From positions 1 through 33,917 of the forward strand of contig CAYGTK010000010.1 of assembly GCA_964352775.1 (NCBI GenBank): a stretch of DNA of 33,917 nucleotides, read 5' to 3'. The notes below the pieces were generated by a model. That model was not told the origin of the DNA and did not search any database. It saw only the letters and a program-made list of their open reading frames with translations. This DNA comes from CAYGTK01 sp964352775. GTDB taxonomy: Bacteria > Bacteroidota > Bacteroidia > Chitinophagales > CAIOSU01. Shown in pieces: positions 23,831 to 32,422 of this stretch (position 1 is its first letter; every line of letters starts with the position of its first letter). The translations under genes were made by a program, and so were the position numbers.

Positions 23831-25279
23831 ATGCTTTTCAACTCCATAGATTTTCTCTTTTTCTTTCCCTTGGTGGTGGCTTTGTACTTCATCATATCTC
23901 CGAAGTATAGGTGGACGTTGCTTTTAGCCGCTAGCTACTACTTTTACATGTGTTGGAAGCCTGAGTATATAGTGCTCATAATTATTTCCACACTAATTGA
24001 TTATTATTCAGCCCGTAAAATTGGCTCTAGTAAAGACCCAGCCATAAGGAAACTCTTCCTGTCATTAAGTCTACTCTCAAATCTTGGAATACTCTTTTGC
24101 TTCAAGTACCTCAATTTTTTCAGTGATTCGACTAGATATTTCTTAGACAGCTTCAATATAATGGTCGATATACCATATTTCGACTACTTGTTACCAGTTG
24201 GTATATCTTTTTATACTTTCCAAACACTGAGTTATACTATTGATGTGTATCGCGGTGATACAAAACCCGAAACCCACTTAGGTATTTTTGCATTATACGT
24301 GTCTTTCTTTCCTCAACTGGTTGCGGGGCCTATAGAGCGCTCAACCCATTTACTGCCCCAGTTTCGCGAGAAGTTCAAATTTGATTATATAAGAATACGT
24401 GAGGGCTTAATGTTAATGCTTTGGGGTTTTTTCAAAAAAGTAGTTATTGCAGATAGGCTGGCATGGTTTGTAAATGAGGTGTATAATGATGTTGGGAGTT
24501 ACGAAGGGTTTACGATAATTCTAGCCACTTACTTTTTCGCTTTTCAAATTTATTGTGATTTCTCAGGTTATTCTGATATAGCTATTGGAACAGCAAAGGT
24601 TATGGGGTACGACCTTATGGATAACTTCAGGAGACCGTACTTCTCCAGGTCAGTAAGTGAATTTTGGCGTCGCTGGCATATCTCCCTTTCTACTTGGTTT
24701 AGAGACTATCTATACATTCCCCTTGGAGGAAACAGGAGGAAAACACTACGAGTTTATTTCAATCTAAATATTGTCTTTCTGTTAAGTGGGCTTTGGCACG
24801 GTGCTGCATGGACATTGGTTATTTGGGGAGGTATGCATGGTTTCTATTTATCGGTTGCTCAATTATTTAAGCAACCCAAAGCAAGGTTATCCCACTTTTT
24901 AAATACAAACGGGCTTAAGACTCTAAATGACTTTATCGATGTATTCATCACGTTTCATTTGATTATGGTTACGTGGGTGATGTTCAGAGCCAATTCTCTT
25001 AGCGATGCTTTGTTGGGATATGAGAATATTATGAATGTTAGTTGGAGTCAGTTAGGCCCGTTCATGTTTGGGGCAGATAAGAAAGTGGAATTATTTTTGG
25101 CAATATTTTTCATACTGGTTCTTGAGACTATTCACCTCTTTCAGGAGCGATATCCTTTGCGTAGAACTATTGCTGCGTGGCCATTGCCTATAAGGTGGTT
25201 CGTTTACATTGTTGGTGTGTTAGTTGTTATTTTCTTTGGTGTATTTACTCAGCAACAGTTTATCTACTTTCAATTTTGA
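23831..25279 (+). CDS. MBOAT family membrane-bound O-acyltransferase
   Basis: This is a 482-residue polytopic membrane protein with about ten or more hydrophobic segments, of the AlgI/DltB-like MBOAT branch. Signatures are LLPVGISFYTFQTLSYTIDV, FFPQLVAGPIERSTHLLPQF, the SVSEFWRRWHISLSTWFRDY block with YIPLGGN, and the presumed catalytic His323 in LSGLWHGAAW. Such proteins move an acyl group, usually acetyl, across the inner membrane to modify exported polysaccharides. The gene follows the sulfotransferase by 39 bases, and its TGA shares one base with the ATG of the SGNH-like gene, a typical MBOAT partner arrangement. Confidence 0.93.
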   Translation: MLFNSIDFLFFFPLVVALYFIISPKYRWTLLLAASYYFYMCWKPEYIVLIIISTLIDYYSARKIGSSKDPAIRKLFLSLSLLSNLGILFCFKYLNFFSDSTRYFLDSFNIMVDIPYFDYLLPVGISFYTFQTLSYTIDVYRGDTKPETHLGIFALYVSFFPQLVAGPIERSTHLLPQFREKFKFDYIRIREGLMLMLWGFFKKVVIADRLAWFVNEVYNDVGSYEGFTIILATYFFAFQIYCDFSGYSDIAIGTAKVMGYDLMDNFRRPYFSRSVSEFWRRWHISLSTWFRDYLYIPLGGNRRKTLRVYFNLNIVFLLSGLWHGAAWTLVIWGGMHGFYLSVAQLFKQPKARLSHFLNTNGLKTLNDFIDVFITFHLIMVTWVMFRANSLSDALLGYENIMNVSWSQLGPFMFGADKKVELFLAIFFILVLETIHLFQERYPLRRTIAAWPLPIRWFVYIVGVLVVIFFGVFTQQQFIYFQF

Positions 25280-26187
25280 TGCAGTTAAAACTTATAATTC
25301 GGTCTCTGGTGTTTCTGACACTTTTAGTAGCTGTCCTTTGGGGTGTTATCTCTCATTATACGCAGGGGTATGTAAATGAGTACTACCCTAAATTTTTGAA
25401 CAAGTCACCATCGCTAGTTATAGGAACTTCAAGAGCGCTACAGGGTATTATTCCTGATAGCTTAATTCAAGGGTTGGATTTTGATGGGCCAATGCTAAAT
25501 TTTGCCTTCACTATCAAAAGTTCTCCTTTTGGTGAAGTATACTTGAATGCTATAAAAAGGAAAGTGCCTAGCGAAACTACTTCGGGTTTGTTTATTGTTG
25601 AAGTAAGTCCGTTCGCCTTTGCCGCTGATACCTCCTTAAAACGAGGTGTGAACAGATTTAGAGAATCTAAGTTGATGCTAGGCGATCAGTGTTTTATGAA
25701 CTTTGAACCGAACATAGAGTTTGTGCTTCGGAATTATGGGAAACCTATTTATGAATTGATCTTAAATGATAATGGAGGGAACGTAAACTTAAAGACCTTT
25801 AAAAACGGATGGTTACAGGTTACAGTTCCTATGGATAGCGTCTCATTCAATTCCCGTTTATCTTCCACGCAAGCCTTCTATAAGAAGGAGTTCTCTAGCA
25901 TGGAGGTCAGTGAAAAACGAAAGCGAGCGTTCATCTCCGTTTTAGATTTCCTAAAGGAAAAGGGTGAGGTCTACATAGTCCGCCTACCATTACACAATTC
26001 TGTTCATGTTATGGAGAATGATTTTTTTCCTGAATTTGATGAGTATATTGGTACAGTTGCTTCTAATAACGGTCTTCAGTACATAAACCTTGTTTCTAAA
26101 AAATATGAGACTACTGATGGTCAGCATATATCATCAAGCGCTGCGAAGGAACTATCAAGTTATTTGCGTAAAGAACACATTAAATGA
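25279..26187 (+). CDS. MBOAT-partner SGNH-like membrane-anchored protein
   Basis: I start this at the ATG at 25279, sharing one base with the MBOAT TGA (302 residues). A longer reading from 25177 would run 100 bases into the MBOAT gene and add a Cys-rich, non-conserved stretch. An N-terminal membrane helix (about 6-24) is followed by a periplasmic-looking domain. Two elements resemble an SGNH/DltD-type hydrolase fold: SLVIGTSRALQG, with Ser51 in a GTS turn where GDS is usual, and near the C-terminus TDGQHIS (Asp280 and His283) in the position of the DxxH block. Proteins of this kind (DltD, AlgJ, PatB) work with MBOAT enzymes to transfer acyl groups to exported glycans. Recognition is by context and short motifs, so the function is likely but not certain. 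Confidence 0.7.
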   Translation: MQLKLIIRSLVFLTLLVAVLWGVISHYTQGYVNEYYPKFLNKSPSLVIGTSRALQGIIPDSLIQGLDFDGPMLNFAFTIKSSPFGEVYLNAIKRKVPSETTSGLFIVEVSPFAFAADTSLKRGVNRFRESKLMLGDQCFMNFEPNIEFVLRNYGKPIYELILNDNGGNVNLKTFKNGWLQVTVPMDSVSFNSRLSSTQAFYKKEFSSMEVSEKRKRAFISVLDFLKEKGEVYIVRLPLHNSVHVMENDFFPEFDEYIGTVASNNGLQYINLVSKKYETTDGQHISSSAAKELSSYLRKEHIK

Positions 26188-27131
26188 GTTCGCCATCACC
26201 GATAATCCTATTCGCTTATAATCGCCCATTCCATACTAGGAAGGCATTGGTTTCGCTTGCTAAAAATAGACTTGCAAGTGAAAGTAAGCTCTACATATAC
26301 TGTGATGCTCCAAATCCAAAGGCAACTGAAGAGGACTTGAAAAATATTGATCGGGTGGCAAAGGTTGTTCGCGAGCAACAGTGGTGTGGTACAGTAGAGA
26401 TAATAGAGAATAAAGAAAATTTAGGAATTGACTACCAGACTCCGCTGCGTATAGGTGAGGTATTAAAGGAGCATGATACCGTTATTGTATTGGAGGACGA
26501 CTGTGTACTGTCTAAGGGGTTTTTGAAATACATGAATGATGCCTTATCAATTTACAAAAACGAGGAGTTGTTGATGCATATTGGTGGTTGGATACCACCA
26601 GTAAAAGGAAAATTACCAGATACGTATTTCATGCGCGGCGTTAATCATAACACTGGTTGGGCAACATGGAGAAGGGCATGGGTACACTACAATTCTAACA
26701 TACCAGAATTGATAGATCTTATTGAGGCAACTAACCCTATACACTTTAACCTTGATGGAGCATTTAACAGCTTAGGTTATTTGAAGGAGGTTGCTAAAAA
26801 GGAAAAGCGAAAGCAGAACTGGGATATTATTTGGTTAGCTTCAGTATATACTAGCGGGGGATATTCCATTCTTCCCGGAAAAAGTTTGGTGAATAATATT
26901 GGTTTTGATGGTAGTGGTACACATTGTGACCCAGAGACGGAGAAGATATTAAGCCATAGTTCCATAGCAAATAAGATACCAGTAGTTAAAAAGAAAGTGC
27001 AAGAAGACACACTAAGTAGAAAAATTATGGCAAGCTTTTGGCTTAACCGTTACAAACCCACTTTTAGGGATAAACTAAGGGATAAGCTTAAGTATGAATG
27101 GAAGAAGCTTTTTGGAAGCTCAAAAGACTGA
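26184..27131 (+). CDS. Glycosyltransferase, GT-A fold (paralogue A)
   Basis: This is a 315-residue cytoplasmic protein beginning PIILFAYNRPFHTRKALVSL, with an acidic VLEDDCVLSKGFLKYMNDAL block (Glu104-Asp105-Asp106) that would bind the metal-nucleotide sugar. NTGWATWRRAWVHY follows, typical of GNT-I/GT2-like bacterial enzymes. The ATG overlaps the preceding stop as ATGA (26184-26187). It is a paralogue of the truncated gene at the window end, sharing the N-terminal FAYNRP and ILEDDxxLS motifs. Donor and acceptor cannot be inferred. Confidence 0.82.
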   Translation: MSSPSPIILFAYNRPFHTRKALVSLAKNRLASESKLYIYCDAPNPKATEEDLKNIDRVAKVVREQQWCGTVEIIENKENLGIDYQTPLRIGEVLKEHDTVIVLEDDCVLSKGFLKYMNDALSIYKNEELLMHIGGWIPPVKGKLPDTYFMRGVNHNTGWATWRRAWVHYNSNIPELIDLIEATNPIHFNLDGAFNSLGYLKEVAKKEKRKQNWDIIWLASVYTSGGYSILPGKSLVNNIGFDGSGTHCDPETEKILSHSSIANKIPVVKKKVQEDTLSRKIMASFWLNRYKPTFRDKLRDKLKYEWKKLFGSSKD

Positions 27132-27135
27132 TAAC

Positions 27136-28440
27136 ATGAAGGTCTTACATTTTTCCACCTTCGATACTAAAGGCGGGGCATCAAGGGCTACGTATAAGCT
27201 GCACCAAAATCTTTTAGATTCGGGACATTCATCCGAACTAATAGTCTTAGAAAAGTTTACGGATGATGAAACCGTGAAAGAGGTTGATCGCAAGCTAACG
27301 TTAGCCCAGCGCCTAAACCGCAAAGTAAATACTTTACTTGGAGTAGATTCGGAACCATTAGAATATGATGAGAAGTATTATTTCCAATTAAAGGAACAAT
27401 TTCAGCATGTCTATCCCAAGAGTAAATATCTAAGCTTAAGTGATATCAAGGAAGTAGTAACAATTGAGCCAGATGTAATTATGCTGCATTGGGTAAATGC
27501 GTTTATGAGCCCCAAGTTAATTGGTGATGTACTCAGTCATTTTAAAGTGCCTTCAGTTTGGTATTTCCTCGATCAGAACGCAGTAACAGGTGGTTGCCAT
27601 TATACATATTCTTGTGTAGAGTATCAGCGCACATGCTCAAATTGTCCAGCAATAACTAGTTCTGATAAGAAAGCTATTGCTAAGAAGCAATTAAAGGCTA
27701 AAAACAAGTATTTGAAGGGTAAACAAATAGCATTTGCTGTTGGCTGTACAGATGATATGCAAATGATACAGAGTAGTAGTGTATTTGGTGGCAGCAGAGT
27801 TGAAAAGATAATGGCGGGTGTAGATGAGGATTTATACAATCAAACGGATAAAAAGATCGAGCTAGCAGGGGCTAAATTACCTAGCGATAAGTTTATTATT
27901 TATGCTGCAGCGGAACACACAGGAGATAAAAGAAAGGGTTTTAATTACCTTGAAAGATCACTTGAACTACTATACCATAAGTTAGATGCTGTCGATAAAG
28001 AAAGAGTCCATCTTCTTACTGTTGGAAATGCAAAAGGACTTAGCTTTGATCTTGATCATACCCATATTCCATTTATATCCGATCAAAAGGTTTTTAGTGA
28101 TACCTATAAGTGTGCTGATGTGTTTGTTTCTACAAGCATAATGGATTCTGGCCCAATGAGTATAATGGAAGCTATGGTTAGTGGTGTTCCAGTTGCTTCT
28201 TTTAATGTAGGTGCAGCAATGGATCTGGTTGTTAATGGAAAAACAGGGTACAGGTGTGAAATTAAAGATGTAGGCACTTTGACCGATAATTTGCTAACAC
28301 TATTTAATACCTGGAAAAACGATAGGCTGGTTTTTCAAGAGATAAGAGATAACTGCAGGCAAACGGGGCTAAAACACTGTTCCTATTCAAGCCAACTAAA
28401 TAGTTTTCTTAACTTGTTTGGCGAACTTACAGGTAGATAA
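27136..28440 (+). CDS. Family 4 glycosyltransferase (GT-B)
   Basis: I start this at the ATG at 27136, 4 bases after the previous stop (434 residues); the ATG at 27094 would overlap the upstream gene by 38 bases and add a non-conserved leader. The N-terminus KVLHFSTFDTKGGASRATYKL is the typical GT4 glycine-rich acceptor-side loop. The C-terminal half has the sugar-nucleotide region VFVSTSIMDSGPMSIMEAMV and SGVPVASFNVGAAMDLV, with the E-x7-E type arrangement of GT4 enzymes, and NGKTGYRC after it. It should add a hexose-type sugar from a nucleotide donor at the cytoplasmic face. A cysteine-rich insert (about 160-180) with CHYTYSC and CSNCPA appears in this subfamily. Confidence 0.88.
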   Translation: MKVLHFSTFDTKGGASRATYKLHQNLLDSGHSSELIVLEKFTDDETVKEVDRKLTLAQRLNRKVNTLLGVDSEPLEYDEKYYFQLKEQFQHVYPKSKYLSLSDIKEVVTIEPDVIMLHWVNAFMSPKLIGDVLSHFKVPSVWYFLDQNAVTGGCHYTYSCVEYQRTCSNCPAITSSDKKAIAKKQLKAKNKYLKGKQIAFAVGCTDDMQMIQSSSVFGGSRVEKIMAGVDEDLYNQTDKKIELAGAKLPSDKFIIYAAAEHTGDKRKGFNYLERSLELLYHKLDAVDKERVHLLTVGNAKGLSFDLDHTHIPFISDQKVFSDTYKCADVFVSTSIMDSGPMSIMEAMVSGVPVASFNVGAAMDLVVNGKTGYRCEIKDVGTLTDNLLTLFNTWKNDRLVFQEIRDNCRQTGLKHCSYSSQLNSFLNLFGELTGR

Positions 28441-28445
28441 ACTAT

Positions 28446-29231
28446 ATGGAGATGACCAACATTAATGCGGAGGAGATCGAGTTAGGTGAAGGGGTTGTGA
28501 TTTCACCAACCGCCACTATAACGGGTGTTTCGGGAAAAGCTAAGCGAGTAAAGATCGGTGATCACACCTACATTGGCGATTCTGTACAAATATTCTGCGA
28601 TGATCTAGCTATTGGTGATTATTCTAAGATCCATCATCATACAAATATACATGGGTATAAGCCTTGTCATATTGGTCATAATGCCTGGGTTGGGCAGTAT
28701 ACCATTATTGATTGTATTGGTGGTGTTAGTATTGGGAATAACTGTGGTATAGGCGCACACTCACAATTATGGAGCCATATTAAATATGGTGATACACTTG
28801 AGGGGTGTCGGTTTTTAAGCGAGAAGTCGCTTAAAGTGGGTAACGATGTTTGGTTCGTTGGTCATTGTATTATATCGCCCATAGTAGCTGAAGATAAGTC
28901 GATGGCAATGGTAGGTTCTGTGGTTACAAAAGACATGGTGTTCAATGAAATTTACGCAGGTTCACCAGCAAAGTCTATTTCTGAAAAGGTAGGCTTCCAA
29001 TTTCATGATGTCAGTGTTGATAGGAAATTTGAGATAATGCAAGCCCAAGCAAAGGAATTTGGAACCAGTGAGAAAATAAAAGTCGTGAAGGGTATTTCTG
29101 AAATAGACTTTGATAGCGACTGTACTTTTTTTGATGTGTCTAATAGAAAATACACCAAAAGAAAAACAGACGAAGAAGTACGTTTCATGAAGTTCCTATT
29201 ACCCGAAAAGGGTAAATTTACCCCCTATTAG
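28446..29231 (+). CDS. Left-handed beta-helix (hexapeptide) acyltransferase
   Basis: This is a 261-residue protein. Residues about 10-170 are imperfect hexapeptide repeats ([LIV]Gxxxx), such as VKIGDHTYIGDSVQI, LAIGDYSKIHHHTNI, CHIGHNAWVGQYTII, VSIGNNCGIGAHSQL and LKVGNDVWFVG, ending with AMVGSVVTKDM and YAGSPAKSI. That is the usual fold and end of xenobiotic/sugar acetyltransferases; conserved His residues in the coils could act as the base. A further 85-residue tail with no recognised domain follows. It lies one base before the aminotransferase gene, so it may acetylate the amino sugar made there, as FdtC-type enzymes do. An O-acetyltransferase role is equally possible. Confidence 0.82.
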   Translation: MEMTNINAEEIELGEGVVISPTATITGVSGKAKRVKIGDHTYIGDSVQIFCDDLAIGDYSKIHHHTNIHGYKPCHIGHNAWVGQYTIIDCIGGVSIGNNCGIGAHSQLWSHIKYGDTLEGCRFLSEKSLKVGNDVWFVGHCIISPIVAEDKSMAMVGSVVTKDMVFNEIYAGSPAKSISEKVGFQFHDVSVDRKFEIMQAQAKEFGTSEKIKVVKGISEIDFDSDCTFFDVSNRKYTKRKTDEEVRFMKFLLPEKGKFTPY

Positions 29232-29232
29232 C

Positions 29233-30372
29233 ATGGAAAAAAGCTTCATACCTTTTAATAAACCATACCTATCGGGTAAAGAGTTAGATTATATATCACA
29301 AGCTGTAGCTTCAGGTAAAATATCGGGCGATGGTTTGTTTACAAAACAATGTAAGACCTTTTTTGCAGAACACTTTGGGTTTAGTAATAATCTACTTACT
29401 ACTTCTTGTACCGATGCTTTGGAAATGGCTGCGATTCTTCTTAGAATTGAGCCAGGAGATGAGGTTATTGTTCCATCATATACTTTTGTTTCCACGGTAA
29501 ATGCGTTCGTTCTAAGAGGTGCAGAACTAGTATTTGCTGATAGTCTTGCTGATCATCCAAACATTGATGAGGATGTAATAGAAGACTTGATAACCGAGCG
29601 AACTAAAGCCATTGTAATAGTACATTATGGAGGCGTGGCTTGCAATATGGATAGAATACTTTCGGTTGCAGAAAAGTATAATGTAGCGGTAATTGAAGAT
29701 GCAGCTCAAGCAATTGATTCTTACTACAAGGGGAGTCCTTTAGGCTCATTTGGTGTTATGTCTACCTTTTCTTTTCACGAGACTAAGAACGTTATTTCTG
29801 GAGAAGGAGGATTACTAGTTGTAAATGACGATGACCTATACCAAAGGGCAGAGATAATTAGGGAAAAGGGAACCAATCGCTCTGCCTTTTTTCGAGGAGA
29901 AGTTGATAAATACAATTGGGTAGACGTTGGGTCTTCGTTTTTGCCATCAGATATAATAGCGGCATTTCTCTATGCTCAACTTGAGCAGTTAGATACTATT
30001 CAACAAAAGAGAAAGAAGATATGGGAACAGTATTACGAAGAATTGAAAGATCTAGAGTCCGAGGGGAAGATCAGTTTTTTACCTGTACCACATTTCGCCA
30101 CTAACAACGCACATTTATTTGCCATTACATGTAGCTCTATTCAAGAGAGAACGGCACTAGTATCTGAATTAAAAAAGGAAAATGTATTGGCTGTATTTCA
30201 TTACTTGTCATTGCACAAAAGCCCTTTTTATAAGGATAGATATAATGGGCCAGCCTTACCTATGGCTGATAAGTTTTCTGATACCCTGCTGAGACTACCT
30301 TTATTTTATGAGTTATCTGAAGAGGATGTTAGCAGAGTTACCTCCACCATTCGAAAGTTTTATACCAAGTAG
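29233..30372 (+). CDS. wecE: dTDP-4-amino-4,6-dideoxygalactose transaminase-like (WecE/RffA)
   Basis: This is a 379-residue PLP enzyme of the DegT/DnrJ/EryC1/StrS class. The PLP Lys185 lies in FSFHETKNVISGEGG, and EDAAQ (Asp156) stacks on the cofactor. The sequence follows E. coli WecE closely through IPFNKPYLSGKELDYI, DEVIVPSYTFVSTVNAFVLR, EKGTNRSAFFRGEVDKY and VFHYLSLHKSPFY. WecE transfers an amino group from glutamate to dTDP-4-keto-6-deoxy-glucose to give dTDP-Fuc4N. No rmlA/rmlB genes lie in the window, so the dTDP substrate must come from elsewhere. A GDP-linked 4-keto sugar from Gmd (perosamine-type reaction) is a weaker alternative. Confidence 0.85.
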   Translation: MEKSFIPFNKPYLSGKELDYISQAVASGKISGDGLFTKQCKTFFAEHFGFSNNLLTTSCTDALEMAAILLRIEPGDEVIVPSYTFVSTVNAFVLRGAELVFADSLADHPNIDEDVIEDLITERTKAIVIVHYGGVACNMDRILSVAEKYNVAVIEDAAQAIDSYYKGSPLGSFGVMSTFSFHETKNVISGEGGLLVVNDDDLYQRAEIIREKGTNRSAFFRGEVDKYNWVDVGSSFLPSDIIAAFLYAQLEQLDTIQQKRKKIWEQYYEELKDLESEGKISFLPVPHFATNNAHLFAITCSSIQERTALVSELKKENVLAVFHYLSLHKSPFYKDRYNGPALPMADKFSDTLLRLPLFYELSEEDVSRVTSTIRKFYTK

Positions 30373-30377
30373 ATACG

Positions 30378-31385
30378 TTGAGCCAACTACCAAAAATTTC
30401 TATTGTAACCCCGAGTTATAACCAGGGCCATCTTATTGAACAAACTATTCAGTCTGTTCTGGGTCAAGGTTATCCAGACCTGGAATTCATTATAATTGAT
30501 GGAGGTAGTACTGATAACACAATTGAAGTTGTGAAAAAGTATCAAGACAAGCTAAGCTATTGGGTTAGCGAACCCGATAATGGACAAAGCGATGCGCTTA
30601 ATAAGGGGTTAAAGCGCTGTACAGGAAAGGTGTTTAACTGGCTAAACTCTGATGACCTACTTCATGATGGAGTTCTCCATAAGATAGGAGAGGAGTTTTT
30701 GAAAGAAAAAACGACCATAGTTACTGGAGCAACCAATATTTGGAACGAAACTACTGGAGCTGCTCACCTGTATAGGCCTGAAATGCATGCAACACTTGCA
30801 AAAACAGTTTCGCGACCTTGTTTTCACCAACCAAGTACGTATATGTTGGCAGACTATGCTAAAAAATATACAATAGACCCATTACTGCACTACGCCATGG
30901 ATATGGAGCTCTATACGCGTTACTTAATGGAAGTTGGGCAAGAGGGGGTCGTTGTTTTAGATGATACTATCTCCACATTCAGGATTCACGATAGTTCAAA
31001 AACTGGTACGGTGTTTCACATATTCATAAACGATATCGCCTCCGTATATAATTCTATGGCTTTAAAGTGTGGATTTACTCATTTAGCCAAAAAGGTAATG
31101 CATATCTCTAATGACCAGCGAATTGAGGGATATGAGTTTCCTGATGATGTTTCAGATAAGCGAGACCTAGTAAAAGCAATAGTTGAGAACTACATCTATA
31201 AGTATGTGGTCATGTTGTATGATGGGACTAAGAAAAATATGGATAGGTCAGCCGAGTTATTGAGAGACTTTGAAGGAACTACTCTTTTGAAAGAAGACAA
31301 GGTTATACTGGAGAAGATAAGAACACGAGTTCCATTTCGGGCGTTGGTAGCTATATACAAGAGTCTTTTTAACAGCAAGGGATAA
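30378..31385 (+). CDS. Family 2 glycosyltransferase
   Basis: This is a 335-residue GT-A enzyme with ISIVTPSYNQGHLIEQTIQS at the N-terminus, LEFIIIDGGSTDNT (Asp41), EPDNGQSDALNKGL, and the metal-binding NSDD (90-93). These are all characteristic of GT2 enzymes that add sugars in surface glycans. No membrane helices are visible, so it is probably peripheral to the inner membrane. The start is TTG at 30378, 5 bases after the aminotransferase stop; no ATG or GTG lies between that stop and the nucleotide-binding strand. The tail after about residue 235 is helical and not informative. A 98-base gap follows. Confidence 0.88.
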   Translation: MSQLPKISIVTPSYNQGHLIEQTIQSVLGQGYPDLEFIIIDGGSTDNTIEVVKKYQDKLSYWVSEPDNGQSDALNKGLKRCTGKVFNWLNSDDLLHDGVLHKIGEEFLKEKTTIVTGATNIWNETTGAAHLYRPEMHATLAKTVSRPCFHQPSTYMLADYAKKYTIDPLLHYAMDMELYTRYLMEVGQEGVVVLDDTISTFRIHDSSKTGTVFHIFINDIASVYNSMALKCGFTHLAKKVMHISNDQRIEGYEFPDDVSDKRDLVKAIVENYIYKYVVMLYDGTKKNMDRSAELLRDFEGTTLLKEDKVILEKIRTRVPFRALVAIYKSLFNSKG

Positions 31386-31483
31386 TTGATATAGTGTTAT
31401 TAGTAAGAAATTGATGCTGAATAACTTGCAATTCACCAATATTAGGAAAGGCTTATTTTTGCAGCTGAAATTCAGGAAAGTAG
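31386..31483 (+). promoter_or_regulatory. Intergenic gap with candidate -7 box
   Basis: This is the only gap above 80 bases inside the polysaccharide cluster. It contains TATTTTTG at 31454-31461, a full match to TAnnTTTG placed 22 bases before the next ATG. The nearest upstream TTG (31426-31428) is 25 bases away, longer than the usual 19-20, so the match is partial. No terminator hairpin with a T run is visible; a weak 6-base AT-rich pairing is not convincing. Confidence 0.4.
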
Positions 31484-32422
31484 ATGTATAGTAGAATTAG
31501 CGCAGCCCTTGAATGGCGTTTGAGAAAAGCCCGAGAAACCTTAATGAGGTGGAAGTGGGATATTAAGTACGCTTTTTCCGATTCTGAAGCCGAGGAAGTT
31601 AAGTCAGTAACCCTTGTTGTAGTTGGCAGGAATGATAATTATGGAGGGGATTTTTCGCTGAGGTTAAAAACGACCATAGACTGGAACCTTAAACACTTGC
31701 CAAACCCTGAGCTTATATACATTGAGTGGAATACCATAGAGAACAGGCCCAGCGACTGTGAATGGATAGAAGAACGTTACCCTAATGCTAAGTGCTTTAT
31801 AGTACCTAACGAAATACATCAGCAGATATGTGACAACCCCAAACTTCCTGTAATGGAGTATTTTGCTAAGAACATAGGAATTAGAGAAGCTTCAGGTGAT
31901 TGGGTGTTACTAGTTAATGCTGATGTATTAATGGGAGAAAATGCAATTACTAAAATCAAGAAACTGAATAAAAAGTACGTTTATAGCGCGCACTACAACA
32001 ATATACTTTGGGATAACAAGCCAATAGAGAAAAGGCATGTTACCGATAATAGTATAGTGCTGAACTATTTTAGTGGTAATCACGAGCTTGGTGGGTTAGT
32101 TGGTAATATGATATTGGCGCATAAAGACAAGTGGATGAATGCTACTGGTTATGATGAATCACTTAGGAACGTTAGAGCTGGGGTTGATACAAATGGCTTA
32201 AGGCAGTTGATGGCTATAGGAGCGGAACCAATGGTACTAGGAGACCATTATCATCTAGATCATCAAGAATCTCTGATTCATGGAAAGAACTCTACCCATG
32301 GTTCAGATCCGAGAATGAAGGAAGGAAAAAATATACCTTACAAAAACCCAGAGGGCTGGGGGTTTGTAAATTATCCACGTAAAAAGACGGGCAAGCGAAC
32401 ATGGCAGCTACAAAAAATTTAG
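31484..32422 (+). CDS. GT2-like glycosyltransferase
   Basis: This is a 312-residue protein. After a basic, tryptophan-rich amphipathic N-terminus (about 1-38) that could sit on the membrane, a GT-A type core starts with VTLVVVGRNDNYGGDFSLRL. It includes ELIYIEWN and ASGDWVLLVNADVLMGENA, in which Asn145-Ala146-Asp147 takes the place of the DxD metal motif. Downstream are NMILAHKDKWMNATGYDESL and several His residues (GDHYHLDHQESLIHG) that may complete the active site. It is probably a glycan-assembly glycosyltransferase. The 3' end overlaps the next gene by 22 bases. Confidence 0.75.
   Translation: MYSRISAALEWRLRKARETLMRWKWDIKYAFSDSEAEEVKSVTLVVVGRNDNYGGDFSLRLKTTIDWNLKHLPNPELIYIEWNTIENRPSDCEWIEERYPNAKCFIVPNEIHQQICDNPKLPVMEYFAKNIGIREASGDWVLLVNADVLMGENAITKIKKLNKKYVYSAHYNNILWDNKPIEKRHVTDNSIVLNYFSGNHELGGLVGNMILAHKDKWMNATGYDESLRNVRAGVDTNGLRQLMAIGAEPMVLGDHYHLDHQESLIHGKNSTHGSDPRMKEGKNIPYKNPEGWGFVNYPRKKTGKRTWQLQKI

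Noticed and set aside
25177..25278. Upstream ATG giving a 336-residue SGNH-like protein
   Set aside because: It would overlap the MBOAT gene by about 100 bases and add a non-conserved Cys-rich leader. The ATG at 25279 gives a proper membrane anchor and a one-base overlap.
27094..27135. Upstream ATG for the GT4 gene
   Set aside because: It lies inside the preceding glycosyltransferase gene; the GT4 core starts at KVLHFSTFDTKGG right after the ATG at 27136.
31386..31440. Possible terminator after the GT2 gene (GTTATT...AATAAC)
   Set aside because: The stem is six AT-rich pairs with an 18-base loop and no T run, so it is too weak to call.
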